A DNA stretch of 64,000 bases, from the NCBI RefSeq assembly GCF_020193655.1, contig NZ_JADYVE010000014.1, forward strand, positions 42,690 through 106,689, read 5' to 3'. Below are positions 28,406 to 36,664 of this stretch, one piece after another. The position numbers and the translations under genes are program-made. The notes beneath the pieces were generated by a model, which did not search any database, had not been told where the DNA came from, and saw nothing but the letters and a program-made list of their open reading frames with translations. The stretch's first letter is position 1, and each line of letters begins with the position of its first letter. The DNA is from Ensifer sp. IC3342 (GTDB lineage Bacteria; Pseudomonadota; Alphaproteobacteria; Rhizobiales; Rhizobiaceae).

Positions 28406-29461
28406 GTGGCCGATATACGGGACATTGAGGTCATTGCGCCCAATTTCAAGCAACGCCTTTCCGGCGTTACGTCGACGATCATTCAGCTCGTTCCGATCCA
28501 GCGTGCGCTCGGCCAGAAGATTGCGGTTCTTGGCCCTGGACTCCCAACGACGTTGCCGTCGATCCGATTTCGGGATCTGATTCATCTGTGGACGGCCCCG
28601 GCAGGCCGGCCTTGCCGCGTCTGGCACGCGCGCCGCAATGTCGAAATGCTGCCAGCAATCATCCTGCGTGATCTTCTACGCATGAAGATCAGGATCGTCT
28701 TCACTTCCGCGTCGCAGCGGCGGCACACGGGATGGAGCAAGTTCCTTATCGGCCGGATGGACGCGGTGATTGCGACAAGCGGCAAGACGGCCGCCTATCT
28801 GCAGGTGCCGAATACCGTGATACTGCACGGCATAGATACCAAGCGCTTTCGACCGGCGACCGATAAAGCGGAAGCAAAACGTGCACTCGGACTGGACCCT
28901 AGCAAGAAGATTGCCGGCTGTTTTGGACGCGTGCGCCGTCAGAAGGGCACCGATCTTTTCGTAGACAGCATGATTGCGCTCCTGCCCAGCCGCCCCGATT
29001 GGAGCGCGGTCGTTGCGGGACGCGCGACCGGACAGCATCTCGCCTTCGAGGCGGAATTGAAGCAACGGGTTGCCAAGGCCGGCCTTGCAGATCGCATCCT
29101 CTTCGTCGGAGAACACACCAATATTCCCGATTGGTACCGGGCGCTCGACCTATTCATTGCGCCGCAACGCTGGGAGGGCTTCGGTCTGACGCCATTGGAG
29201 GCCATGGCAAGCGGCGTCCCGGTGGTGGCAACCGATGTCGGCGCTTTCTCGGAACTGATTGCTGGCGGTGCCGAGGAAACGGGCGTTGTCATTCCAGCCG
29301 ACGATGTAAACGCCATCGTCGACGGTGCGGTCGCCTTCATGGATGACCTGCCGAGATTGTCGACCGCTGGCGTCAATGGCCAGTCGCGGACCTCGAGGAG
29401 CTTCGCTATCGAAGGCGAAGCGCGGGCAATTGGCGCCATCTACGAAAAGCTCATGCGGTGA
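28406..29461 (+). CDS. lpsB: lipopolysaccharide core glycosyltransferase LpsB (GT4)
   Basis: Product of 351 residues, the same length as S. meliloti LpsB as I recall it. A GT-B fold glycosyltransferase of family 4: RxxxxKGxD-type donor region at GRVRRQKGTDLFVDSM, and the E-x7-E nucleotide-sugar motif at APQRWEGFGLTPLEAMASGVPVVATD. LpsB adds a mannose to the LPS core and is needed for a functional symbiosis in S. meliloti. The GTG at 28406 is preferred because GAGGAG lies nine bases upstream; an ATG at 28385 is an alternative. It converges with lpsE 14 bases away. Confidence 0.92.
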   Translation: MADIRDIEVIAPNFKQRLSGVTSTIIQLVPIQRALGQKIAVLGPGLPTTLPSIRFRDLIHLWTAPAGRPCRVWHARRNVEMLPAIILRDLLRMKIRIVFTSASQRRHTGWSKFLIGRMDAVIATSGKTAAYLQVPNTVILHGIDTKRFRPATDKAEAKRALGLDPSKKIAGCFGRVRRQKGTDLFVDSMIALLPSRPDWSAVVAGRATGQHLAFEAELKQRVAKAGLADRILFVGEHTNIPDWYRALDLFIAPQRWEGFGLTPLEAMASGVPVVATDVGAFSELIAGGAEETGVVIPADDVNAIVDGAVAFMDDLPRLSTAGVNGQSRTSRSFAIEGEARAIGAIYEKLMR

Positions 29462-29475
29462 GCGACAGGGAGAGA

Positions 29476-30498
29476 CTACCGCTTCGAGGCGAAGAGTTTC
29501 AGGTAGGAATCCGTTATGGCCTCTTTGGAAAATTGACTCATCAGCATCTCGTGTCCGCGCTGGGCGAGGCTTGCCCGCAACGCATCGTCGTTAACGATCC
29601 TCTCGACCGCGTGAGCGAAGCCGTCCGCATCGCCGATATCGACCATCAGACCGTTTTCGCCATCGCGCATGAACCATTGAGGCCCCTCGGAGCGGCTTGA
29701 GACCACCGGTGTTCCCTGCGCCCAGGCCTCCAGAATGACGTTGCCGAGTGGCTCGTGGCTCGAGGCCATGACGAATATGTCGGCAGCCGCGAGAAAGGGC
29801 CGCGTGTCCTTCTGCCATCCGGCGAAGCGCACCCGCGCGGCGACACCGAGATCGGTGGCAAGCTTATGAAGGTTGTCCCGCTCTTCACCATCACCGAGCA
29901 GCCAAAGGTAAGCGTCAGGCACCTTGGCGATCGCCTGGATCAACGTATGGAACCCCTTGCGTTCGACAAAGCGCCCCATCGACATGACGACCGGAGCTTC
30001 CTCCGGCGTGTCGAGCGTCGCCCGACTGACTGGTTCGACGCGCTCGATGTTGGTGAAGTTCGATATGATCTCGACCTCCCGCTTCCAGCCGAGCTTGCGA
30101 ACTTGCTCGGCAATGCCGGGCGTGTTGCAGACGAGGCAGTCGGTGTTGCGAAAATAGTCGAGGCGTGGCGGGTAGTCGCCGAGCCGGGAAATCTTGATGC
30201 AGCCTTTGTAGGCCGGCATCAGTTCGCTGGCGCGCGGCGCCCAGGCCATCAGGGCGTCCGGCCTGTCGCGCCGCGCCATATGTATCACTTTGCGCGGCAG
30301 GAGCAGGCGATCCAGCGACAGGTTCCGGAAGTGGCTTTCCACAATCCTGGTTGCGCCTTCGATTTCCGGGCGCCAAAGACGGTGCGGTCGGATGACGGCC
30401 GTCTGCTCCACGCCGCGTTCGGCAAGCGCATTGACGAGATGGACGAAGAAGCGTTCGGCGCCACCATCCTTGCCGAAATGGAAGTGCATGACCTTCAT
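29476..30498 (-). CDS. lpsE: lipopolysaccharide core glycosyltransferase LpsE (GT4)
   Basis: Product of 340 residues, GT-B fold, family 4. The N-terminus MKVMHFHFGKDGGAERFFV is the acceptor-side loop; the donor side shows GRFVERKGFHTLIQA and SSHEPLGNVILEAWAQGTPVVSSR with the E-x7-E pattern. It is strongly similar over its full length to LpsD immediately upstream, so the two arose by duplication. It should add a sugar to the LPS core at the inner face of the cytoplasmic membrane; the exact linkage cannot be read here. Only three bases separate it from lpsD. Confidence 0.88.
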   Translation of the reverse strand: MKVMHFHFGKDGGAERFFVHLVNALAERGVEQTAVIRPHRLWRPEIEGATRIVESHFRNLSLDRLLLPRKVIHMARRDRPDALMAWAPRASELMPAYKGCIKISRLGDYPPRLDYFRNTDCLVCNTPGIAEQVRKLGWKREVEIISNFTNIERVEPVSRATLDTPEEAPVVMSMGRFVERKGFHTLIQAIAKVPDAYLWLLGDGEERDNLHKLATDLGVAARVRFAGWQKDTRPFLAAADIFVMASSHEPLGNVILEAWAQGTPVVSSRSEGPQWFMRDGENGLMVDIGDADGFAHAVERIVNDDALRASLAQRGHEMLMSQFSKEAITDSYLKLFASKR

Positions 30499-30501
30499 CG
30501 C

Positions 30502-31527
30502 TTACGCCGCACCTCTGGAGAAGAGTTCGAGATAGGCGTCGGTGATTGCCTGCTCGGAAAAGCGCGTGCGCAATGTTTCGCGGCCGCCGGCACTCAATCG
30601 TTCCCGAAGCTCCGGATCGTCGCGTAGTCGACGCATTGCGTTCGCCAGCCCGTCATCGTCGCCACGGTCCACCATTAGCGCGTCGACTTCGTCGGTCATC
30701 ACCCAGGATGGCCCCTCCGCGCGCGAGGAAATCGTCGCCTTCCCGGCGCCCCAGCCTTCGAAACAGACGTTGCCGAGCGGCTCATGCGAAGAATTGATGA
30801 CGAATACGTCACCGGCAGCGAGATAGCCGTAGGCATTGGTCTGCCAGCCTGCAAACCGGACGCGATCGCGAAGCCCCAACTCGTCCGTCAGACTTTCGAG
30901 CTGCTCGCGCTCCGGCCCGTCTCCGACGAGCCAAAGATAGGCACCGTCGACTTTCTTGATCGCACGGATAAGCCCGTCGAAGCCCTTGCGTCTGACGAAC
31001 CTGCCCATGCCGACGACCACGAACGCGTCGGCCGGTGTCTGCATCTCGTTGCGCGCGATAGGAGCGACCGGTATCGCCCGGGTGAAGTTCGCGATCACTT
31101 CGATGTCGCGTTTCCATCCGAGCTCGCGAACCTTCGCAGCCATATCCGGGGTAATGCAAACCAGCGTCTCCACATTGGTGTAGTAGCCGAGATGCTCGGG
31201 ATAATCGCCGAGACGGGCGATTCGGAAGGCGCCGCTGTAGGCCGGCATGAAACGGCTTGCCCGCAATTGCCACGACATGATGACGTCCGGCTGGAACTCG
31301 CGAAGGATGCGCCGCATCCGCCACTGCAGAAGGAATCGCGAAAGCGATATTCTGCGGAAGATACCTTCGTAAACCGTCGCGCTGCCTTCGATATCTTTGC
31401 GCCAACTGCGGTCGGGCCGGATAAGTACACGTTGTTCGACGCCTCTGTCATGCAGGGCATTGACGAGGTTGACGAAGAATCGTTCTGCTCCGCCTTCCTT
31501 GCCGAAGTGAATGTGCATGACCTTCAT
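30502..31527 (-). CDS. lpsD: lipopolysaccharide core glycosyltransferase LpsD (GT4)
   Basis: Product of 341 residues, paralogue of LpsE: MKVMHIHFGKEGGAERFFV at the N-terminus, GRFVRRKGFDGLIRA in the donor domain and SSHEPLGNVCFEGWGAGKATISSR at the nucleotide-sugar site. It probably adds another LPS-core residue. Divergence between the pair lies mainly in the acceptor-facing N-terminal half after residue 20, as expected if acceptor specificity differs. Cotranscribed with lpsC upstream (42 bases) and lpsE downstream. Confidence 0.88.
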   Translation of the reverse strand: MKVMHIHFGKEGGAERFFVNLVNALHDRGVEQRVLIRPDRSWRKDIEGSATVYEGIFRRISLSRFLLQWRMRRILREFQPDVIMSWQLRASRFMPAYSGAFRIARLGDYPEHLGYYTNVETLVCITPDMAAKVRELGWKRDIEVIANFTRAIPVAPIARNEMQTPADAFVVVGMGRFVRRKGFDGLIRAIKKVDGAYLWLVGDGPEREQLESLTDELGLRDRVRFAGWQTNAYGYLAAGDVFVINSSHEPLGNVCFEGWGAGKATISSRAEGPSWVMTDEVDALMVDRGDDDGLANAMRRLRDDPELRERLSAGGRETLRTRFSEQAITDAYLELFSRGAA

Positions 31528-31569
31528 GGGTTACCTTTCGAGGCTTGGATCACGTTTCCCGGAATCGGC

Positions 31570-32382
31570 CTAGTGGGAGAGCGCGTCGTCGGTATTCGGC
31601 CGTGCCTTGAGAGCGTGCCTTTGATAGATCTTGGCCGCCGTCAGAAAAGAATAAACGGCTCCCGTCATAGCCTCGATGAAGCCCGGCAGACCGCAGCGCC
31701 AAAGGCCGTTGCGAAAATAGAGGCGTAGGAAATAAAGCGGTGGACCGAAGACGAGCTTGTAGGACCTGGGCGGCATGCCTGCTTCAACCTGTTGGTCGGC
31801 TTTCAGGCTTGAGTACTTGTTTTCCTTGAGGATCTGTCCATCCATCAACAGCGGCCGGAAATGAAGGAGGCTGCCGGAAAGTGCGTTCTCGACCTTGCCA
31901 TCCGGTACGATGCCTTCATGTACCTTCTGGCTGAGATCGTATCGTCCCCTGCCCCGGCGGATCAGGCGCAGGTTCCGCCGTTCATGCACCTTTACCGGTG
32001 TATAGCCATAGCCGATCAGGTAGGGTCGTCGCGCAACGCGCCAGCCCACCGTGTCCGCCGGCGCCTGAAGGAGGTCAGGCAAAAGCTTGCGCAACGGCGC
32101 ATCCAACCGCTCGTCCGCATCGATGTTCAAGCACCAGGGCTGGCTGCATTGCTCCAGCGCGAACTGTTTCTGTCCTGCATAGCCGCGCCACGGCTCATAC
32201 ATGAATCGGATCGGCCAACCTTTTTCGATATAGGACTGCACGAGCGCAGCCGTGCCGTCGGTCGAGCCCGAATCGACGATGACGATCTCGGCGCATTGAT
32301 CGAGGCTTTCGATGCAATTGCCCAGATAGCCTTCTTCATTGAGGCAGATAATGAAAGCGGAAAGCGGAAGCTTGGAGGTCAC
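31570..32382 (-). CDS. lpsC: lipopolysaccharide core glycosyltransferase LpsC (GT2)
   Basis: Product of 270 residues, family 2 (GT-A). The N-terminal nucleotide-sugar fold is clear: LSAFIICLNEEGYLGNCIESL, the aspartates of IVIVDSGSTDGTAAL, and the DxD-like INIDADERL at about 85-92. This subgroup resembles WaaE/KdtX-type enzymes that decorate the LPS inner core. The C-terminus has amphipathic or hydrophobic stretches (PLYFLRLYFRNGLW) suggesting membrane association. First gene of the leftward lpsC-lpsD-lpsE unit. Confidence 0.88.
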   Translation of the reverse strand: MTSKLPLSAFIICLNEEGYLGNCIESLDQCAEIVIVDSGSTDGTAALVQSYIEKGWPIRFMYEPWRGYAGQKQFALEQCSQPWCLNIDADERLDAPLRKLLPDLLQAPADTVGWRVARRPYLIGYGYTPVKVHERRNLRLIRRGRGRYDLSQKVHEGIVPDGKVENALSGSLLHFRPLLMDGQILKENKYSSLKADQQVEAGMPPRSYKLVFGPPLYFLRLYFRNGLWRCGLPGFIEAMTGAVYSFLTAAKIYQRHALKARPNTDDALSH

Positions 32383-32522
32383 GCCGATGCCTTTTCAAGC
32401 CGTTTGCATGAGCCGGCTCGGCCTACGAAACATTTCCGGTACTGTCCCCGAGCGGGAGTGTATTTGCACAAGTACTTTCCTACAGGGCCGCAGGCTGGAT
32501 GCGGCGATCGCCGGCCGCGCGG

Positions 32523-32993
32523 CTAGATTTCCACCTGGCACGCGTCCTTCACCTGGCGGATCGTCAGCATCGTGCGCACCGTATCGACATTGTCGGTTGC
32601 CGTTAGTTCCTCAATAACGAAATCCTGGAAGCTCGCAAGGTTCTCGGCCACGCACTGCAGCAGAAAGTCGGATTCGCCCGACACCATCCATGCTTCGCGG
32701 ACGAGCGGCCATGAAGCGGTCCGGGCGGCGAATGCTTTCAGATTCGCGTCCGATTGATGCTTGAGGCCGACCATGCAGAAGGCCACGAGGTCGTAGCCGA
32801 GCGCCGACGCGTTGAGGAGCGCGCGGTAGCCGCGAATGACACCGGCTTCCTCCAGCTTGCGGACACGACGCAGACAAGGGGGCGCCGAAATGCCCACGCG
32901 CTCGGCGAGCTCGACATTCGTCATCCGGCCGTTGCTCTGCAGTTCGCGCAGTATTTTCATATCGATGGCATCGAGCTCGACGCGTATGACCAT
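32523..32993 (-). CDS. lrp: Lrp/AsnC-family transcriptional regulator
   Basis: Product of 156 residues. The N-terminal helix-turn-helix reads LDAIDMKILRELQSNGRMTNVELAERVGISAPPCLRRVRKLEEAGVI, followed by the RAM ligand-binding domain (LVAFCMVGLKHQ through VDTVRTMLTIRQVK). Lrp-type proteins respond to amino acids and act as octamers. Its place beside the lps cluster and trxB matches the lrp-like gene I remember in S. meliloti. The start at 32993 gives the usual family length; an ATG eight codons upstream (33017) is possible. Confidence 0.9.
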   Translation of the reverse strand: MVIRVELDAIDMKILRELQSNGRMTNVELAERVGISAPPCLRRVRKLEEAGVIRGYRALLNASALGYDLVAFCMVGLKHQSDANLKAFAARTASWPLVREAWMVSGESDFLLQCVAENLASFQDFVIEELTATDNVDTVRTMLTIRQVKDACQVEI

Positions 32994-33696
32994 TGCCCAG
33001 CATCCCCATTTTTTCATCGGCCTTGGCGAAGAGGCCTTATATGCCTGCCAGCTAGATCGTCGACCGGACCGGGGGCCTCGCCGCAACGGCCGTGACGAAA
33101 TGTTGCGCCAATCGCCGCCTCAAACCTGCAAGTGGACGATAGCGCCGTCGCCACGAATGCGACAGGCCTGCCACTCCTGTAAACGGCCAATTTCGCTCCG
33201 GTGAATAGCATGCAACCAGACACCAAAACGAGAGCACTTGCTGCCGCATGCACAAGAACCTTTGCAAGTGCGCCCGTGAGAAATCGAGCTACAATCGTGA
33301 TTTCTACGGCATGTTTTCGTAAATCGCAGCCGATTTAAAGAAACAGTAATTCAAAGTGCTACAGCTTCGATTGCGCGTCTGATAAGACGCGCGGCGCTGT
33401 AAGAGTGATGGCGTAGCCGACGCATCGGATTGCTCCCCCAGAACGGAAGCAGCGCAAACAAGGCGGGTTGCCGTTGCGGCGGAATCGCGCACCGTGGTCG
33501 GCCGAAACCTTGAAAACGGTGCAAAAATGCCCGATCTGGTGCCAAAACGCTGCCCATGCCCCAAGCACTTGTGTGTATCGGCGGCCGCACCCTTGAAAGT
33601 ACGAGCGGTGAATACCTAAAGTAAGGCGATATTTTGCCAGTAACCACGGAACCGGATGATGCTGCCTCGGCTCTCCGGCCTATCAAGGACACGTTC
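32994..33696. other. lrp-trxB divergent intergenic region
   Basis: About 700 bases between two divergent genes. It holds the inverted RIME-like element at 33304-33402 and otherwise no protein I recognise. Frames in 33350-33730 on the minus strand run through the repeat and are not credible. Promoters for lrp and trxB must be here, on opposite sides of the element. Confidence 0.5.
33304..33402 (-). repeat. RIME-like palindromic intergenic element, copy 2
   Basis: Read on the minus strand it lines up with the element at 4255-4360: TACAGCGCCGCGCGTCTTATC, then AGACGCGC, then GCTGTAGCACTTTGAATT, then the ATCGGCTGCGATTTA palindrome and GCATG-like end. The two copies differ at scattered positions. 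It lies in the lrp-trxB gap and could form a long hairpin in RNA of either strand. Confidence 0.75.
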
Positions 33697-34671
33697 ATGA
33701 CCGCCCGCCATACCAAAGTGCTGATCATCGGCTCCGGCCCTGCTGGCTATACTGCGGCGATCTATACGGCACGCGCCATGCTTTCGCCGGTGTTGATCGC
33801 GGGCATGGAACAGGGCGGCCAACTGATGATCACCACCGACGTGGAGAACTATCCCGGCTACGCCGATCCGGTCCAGGGACCCTGGATGATGGAACAGATG
33901 CTGAAGCAGGCGACGCACGTCGGCGCGGAGATCGTCAATGATCTTGTTACCGATGTCGATCTTTCCGTCCGCCCCTTTCGCATCAAGACCGATAGCGGGA
34001 ACGACTGGACGACGGATGCATTGATCATTGCCACCGGCGCCAAGGCGAAGTGGCTCGGCATCGAAACCGAACCAACCTTCATGGGCTTCGGCGTCTCGGC
34101 GTGCGCTACCTGCGATGGCTTCTTCTATCGGAACAAGGATGTTATCGTCGTCGGCGGCGGCAATTCCGCCGTGGAAGAAGCGCTCTACCTTTCGAATCTG
34201 GCAAAGACCGTCACGGTCGTCCACCGCCGCGACTCCTTCCGGGCGGAAAAGATCCTACAGGAGCGTCTCTTCGCTAAACCGAACGTGAAGGTCATCTGGG
34301 ATCACGAGGTCATCGAATATCTCGGTATGCCCGCAAAGCCGCCGATGCCCGCTTCGGTCAACGGCGTGAAGCTGCGCAGCACCAAGACCGGCGAAACCAC
34401 GGACATGGTGACCGATGGCGTATTCGTCGCGATTGGTCACGCACCGGCGGTAGAGTTGTTCAAAGGCAAGCTTCGCCAGAAGCCGAACGGCTATCTCTGG
34501 ACAGCACCGGATTCGACGGCGACCGATGTCGCTGGCGTGTTTGCTGCCGGTGATGTCACCGACGACGTCTATCGCCAGGCAGTCACAGCAGCTGGCATGG
34601 GCTGCATGGCGGCGCTGGAGGCGGAGAAATATCTGGCGGGTCATATGCCCGTCGCAATTGCAGCCGAATAG
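33697..34671 (+). CDS. trxB: thioredoxin-disulfide reductase
   Basis: Product of 324 residues. It reduces thioredoxin with NADPH through FAD and a redox-active disulfide. The FAD-binding GSGPAG is at about 11-16, the redox motif CATC in GVSACATCDGFFY, the NADPH fold GGGNSAVEEAL with HRRDSFRA, and the C-terminal FAD site FAAGDV. Start 33697 has CAAGGAC seven bases upstream; a longer frame from 33634 is not needed. lsrB follows on the same strand after about 120 bases. Confidence 0.97.
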   Translation: MTARHTKVLIIGSGPAGYTAAIYTARAMLSPVLIAGMEQGGQLMITTDVENYPGYADPVQGPWMMEQMLKQATHVGAEIVNDLVTDVDLSVRPFRIKTDSGNDWTTDALIIATGAKAKWLGIETEPTFMGFGVSACATCDGFFYRNKDVIVVGGGNSAVEEALYLSNLAKTVTVVHRRDSFRAEKILQERLFAKPNVKVIWDHEVIEYLGMPAKPPMPASVNGVKLRSTKTGETTDMVTDGVFVAIGHAPAVELFKGKLRQKPNGYLWTAPDSTATDVAGVFAAGDVTDDVYRQAVTAAGMGCMAALEAEKYLAGHMPVAIAAE

Positions 34672-34789
34672 AAGCTGCGAATCGGGGCGCGCGCCGTAAG
34701 GCGCCGCGTCCCGCGTGGGAACAGATGCATCAGCCACAACCGGAGGACGATTACACAGTTCCTCGGGGTGGTCGTTTACGGGGGCATTC

Positions 34790-35686
34790 ATGTCGTTAGA
34801 CTGGGATAAACTGCGCATATTTCATGCGGCGGCCGAGGCCGGCTCGTTCACGCACGCGGCAGACAAACTCCATCTTTCGCAATCGGCGATCAGCCGTCAG
34901 GTCAGTTCGCTCGAACAGGACGTCGGCATCAAGCTGTTTCATCGCCACGCCCGCGGCCTGATTCTCACCGAACAGGGCGAGATCCTCTACCGCACCGCGC
35001 ACGAGGTGCTGATGAAGCTCGAGAGCGTCAAGGTGCAATTGACCGAGACGACCGACAAACCAACGGGCAAACTGCGCATCACCACCACGGTCGGTCTCGG
35101 TCAGGGCTGGCTGACCGACAAGGTACAGGAATTTATGTCGCTGCACCCCGAAGTGCAGGTCCAGCTCATCCTCGACAATGAGGAGCTCGACGTGAATATG
35201 CGGCACGCCGATTGCGCGATCCGGCTGCGCCAGCCTCAGCAGTCGGATCTGATCCAGCGCAAGCTTTTCACGGTGCACATGCATATCTATGCCGCTCCCT
35301 CCTACATCAACAAATACGGCGAGCCCCAGTCAGTAGAGGATCTGGACAATCACCGGATCATCACGTTCGGCGAGCCAGCGCCCAACTATCTGCTCGATGT
35401 GAACTGGCTGGAGATCGCCGGACGCGATCATGACAATCCGCGTATCTCGCATCTGCAGATCAACAGCCAGACGTCAATCAAGCGCGCCTGCCTGCTCGGA
35501 ATCGGCATTGCCATGCTTCCCGATTACATCGTCGGCCGCGACCCGGGGCTGATTCAGCTTCCGATCAGCGCGGACATCCCCTCTTTCGACACCTATTTCT
35601 GCTATCCCGACGAAATGAAGAACGCGGCGAAGCTGAAGGTCTTCCGTGACTATATCGTTGCCAAGGCCCGCAACTGGAATTTTTGA
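34790..35686 (+). CDS. lsrB: LysR-family symbiosis regulator LsrB
   Basis: Product of 298 residues, LysR architecture: helix-turn-helix in LRIFHAAAEAGSFTHAADKLHLSQSAISRQVSSLEQDVGIKLFHRHARG (about 8-56) and a C-terminal effector domain. Position directly after trxB and before the AbcR small RNAs matches S. meliloti lsrB, which is reported to control LPS and oxidative-stress genes and to sense redox through cysteines. This protein has three cysteines, C142, C234 and C271, compatible with that, though I could not align them residue by residue. GGGGG lies upstream of the ATG. Confidence 0.85.
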   Translation: MSLDWDKLRIFHAAAEAGSFTHAADKLHLSQSAISRQVSSLEQDVGIKLFHRHARGLILTEQGEILYRTAHEVLMKLESVKVQLTETTDKPTGKLRITTTVGLGQGWLTDKVQEFMSLHPEVQVQLILDNEELDVNMRHADCAIRLRQPQQSDLIQRKLFTVHMHIYAAPSYINKYGEPQSVEDLDNHRIITFGEPAPNYLLDVNWLEIAGRDHDNPRISHLQINSQTSIKRACLLGIGIAMLPDYIVGRDPGLIQLPISADIPSFDTYFCYPDEMKNAAKLKVFRDYIVAKARNWNF

Positions 35687-35857
35687 CGTCTACCTTAGTT
35701 GCTTGAATTCTGAGCAATTGCTCACTGCAATCGTAAATCCTTGTTTCAAAAAGATATATTCTAACGCGGAAGAAGGCCTTCGTGGCTCAGAAACATTGTG
35801 CGCCGCAAAAATGTGCAGGAATGCGCGCACGACATGGCTGTCATGCATATTAAATGA

Positions 35858-35886
35858 TTGCTGCGCGCCCAAAAAAACAGCATACC
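35858..35886 (+). promoter_or_regulatory. predicted sigma-70-type promoter of AbcR1
   Basis: TTGCTG (35858-35863) and CATACC (35881-35886) are separated by exactly 17 bases, and the predicted start near 35893 fits the beginning of the sequence shared by the two RNA genes. The -10 box is poor, but the spacing equals that of the second copy. Confidence 0.55.
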
Positions 35887-35892
35887 AAACCC

Positions 35893-36012
35893 AGCTGATG
35901 CATCTTTGGTGGCTTCTCCTCCCAGTGCCACCGCAGCAGCTGTTCCCCTCTGGAGGTTCTTATTACCTTCACAACTACAAGGGCCCAAGTTTTCTTGCGG
36001 CCCTCTTTTTTT
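35893..36012 (+). ncRNA. abcR1: AbcR1-like trans-acting small RNA (alpha-r15 family)
   Basis: About 120 nt. It contains a first hairpin GGTGGC/GCCACC (35908-35913 with 35927-35932) whose loop exposes CTCCTCCCA, complementary to ribosome binding sites, then CCCCTCTGGAGG, and ends in an intrinsic terminator AGGGCC/GGCCCT (35980-35985 with 35999-36004) and seven T. A second copy lies 205 bases on. In Sinorhizobium two tandem sRNAs next to lsrB, AbcR1 and AbcR2, repress many ABC-transporter mRNAs with Hfq; lengths and spacing match what I remember. Which copy is which is inferred from length. Ends are predicted. Confidence 0.88.
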
Positions 36013-36062
36013 GTCCGCCATTTGCTCACAGCCGTCAGTTGAGAAAAACGCAGAGCGAGCTA

Positions 36063-36091
36063 TTGAAAGCCGCTATTCGCCTCCCCATATG
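36063..36091 (+). promoter_or_regulatory. predicted sigma-70-type promoter of AbcR2
   Basis: TTGAAA (36063-36068) and CATATG (36086-36091) with a 17-base spacer, better than the first copy's boxes. Predicted start near 36098. Confidence 0.6.
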
Positions 36092-36097
36092 CGTTTT

Positions 36098-36211
36098 GGC
36101 TGATGCATTGGCGGCATTCTCCTCCCAGCCGCCGCAGCAGCTGTTCCCCTCTGGAGGTTTGAAACCTTCACAACTGTAAGGGCCCAAGTTTTCTTGTGGC
36201 CCTCTTTTTTT
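36098..36211 (+). ncRNA. abcR2: AbcR2-like trans-acting small RNA (alpha-r15 family)
   Basis: About 114 nt. Same plan as the upstream copy: first hairpin GGCGGC/GCCGCC (36110-36115 with 36128-36133) displaying CTCCTCCCA, the conserved CAGCAGCTGTTCCCCTCTGG block, and a terminator AGGGCC/GGCCCT with seven T ending at about 36211. The stem bases of the first hairpin differ from copy 1 but pairing is kept (compensatory changes), which is strong evidence for a functional RNA structure. Promoter sequences differ, so the two RNAs may be made under different conditions. Confidence 0.88.
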
Positions 36212-36286
36212 GCCGTGAAGCAGCGTGACTCCGGAAGGCTGCCCTGCTCTCGAAATCACGGGCATGTGATTTGTATATCGGGCTTT

Positions 36287-36304
36287 ATCGATACATATAT
36301 CGAT
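36287..36304 (+). promoter_or_regulatory. candidate ArsR operator palindrome
   Basis: ATCGATA-CATA-TATCGAT, a 7-bp perfect inverted repeat, 24 bases before the ArsR start codon. AT-rich dyads of this kind are usual ArsR-family operators. It probably covers the promoter of the arsR-OYE unit. Confidence 0.55.
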
Positions 36305-36327
36305 GTAACCAGGTACGGCGATTTACA

Positions 36328-36618
36328 ATGGACAAAGATGAAATCCTGAAGGCGTTGGCGCATCCGACCCGTGTGGACATCCTCACATGGCTGAAGGAGC
36401 CAGAGGTGCATTTTTCCGGTCAGGAGCATCCTCTTGAGATGGGGGTCTGCGCCGGGCAGTTCGAACGTTGCGGACTGTCGCAATCGACTGTCTCGTCTCA
36501 CCTCGCTGTGCTGCAGCGCGCCGGCTTGGTGACCACCCGCCGTGTTGGCCAATGGGTCTTTTACAAGCGCAACGAGGAAACGATCGCCGAGTTCCTGAAG
36601 GCGATCGGCAACCTTTGA
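36328..36618 (+). CDS. ArsR-family transcriptional repressor
   Basis: Product of 96 residues, a compact winged helix-turn-helix: EILKALAHPTRVDILTWLKEP at the N-terminus and LSQSTVSSHLAVLQRAGLVTTRRVGQWVFYKRNEE as recognition helix and wing. Two cysteines, C41 and C48 in MGVCAGQFERCGLSQ, precede the recognition helix and could sense metals, electrophiles or quinones. The next gene, 46 bases on, is an Old Yellow Enzyme, so the likely scheme is derepression of the reductase by reactive electrophiles. That is inference. Confidence 0.88.
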   Translation: MDKDEILKALAHPTRVDILTWLKEPEVHFSGQEHPLEMGVCAGQFERCGLSQSTVSSHLAVLQRAGLVTTRRVGQWVFYKRNEETIAEFLKAIGNL

Positions 36619-36664
36619 CGCCATTCTTCCTCCCAAGTCTCAACCGAAACGGAAAGGACATTTC

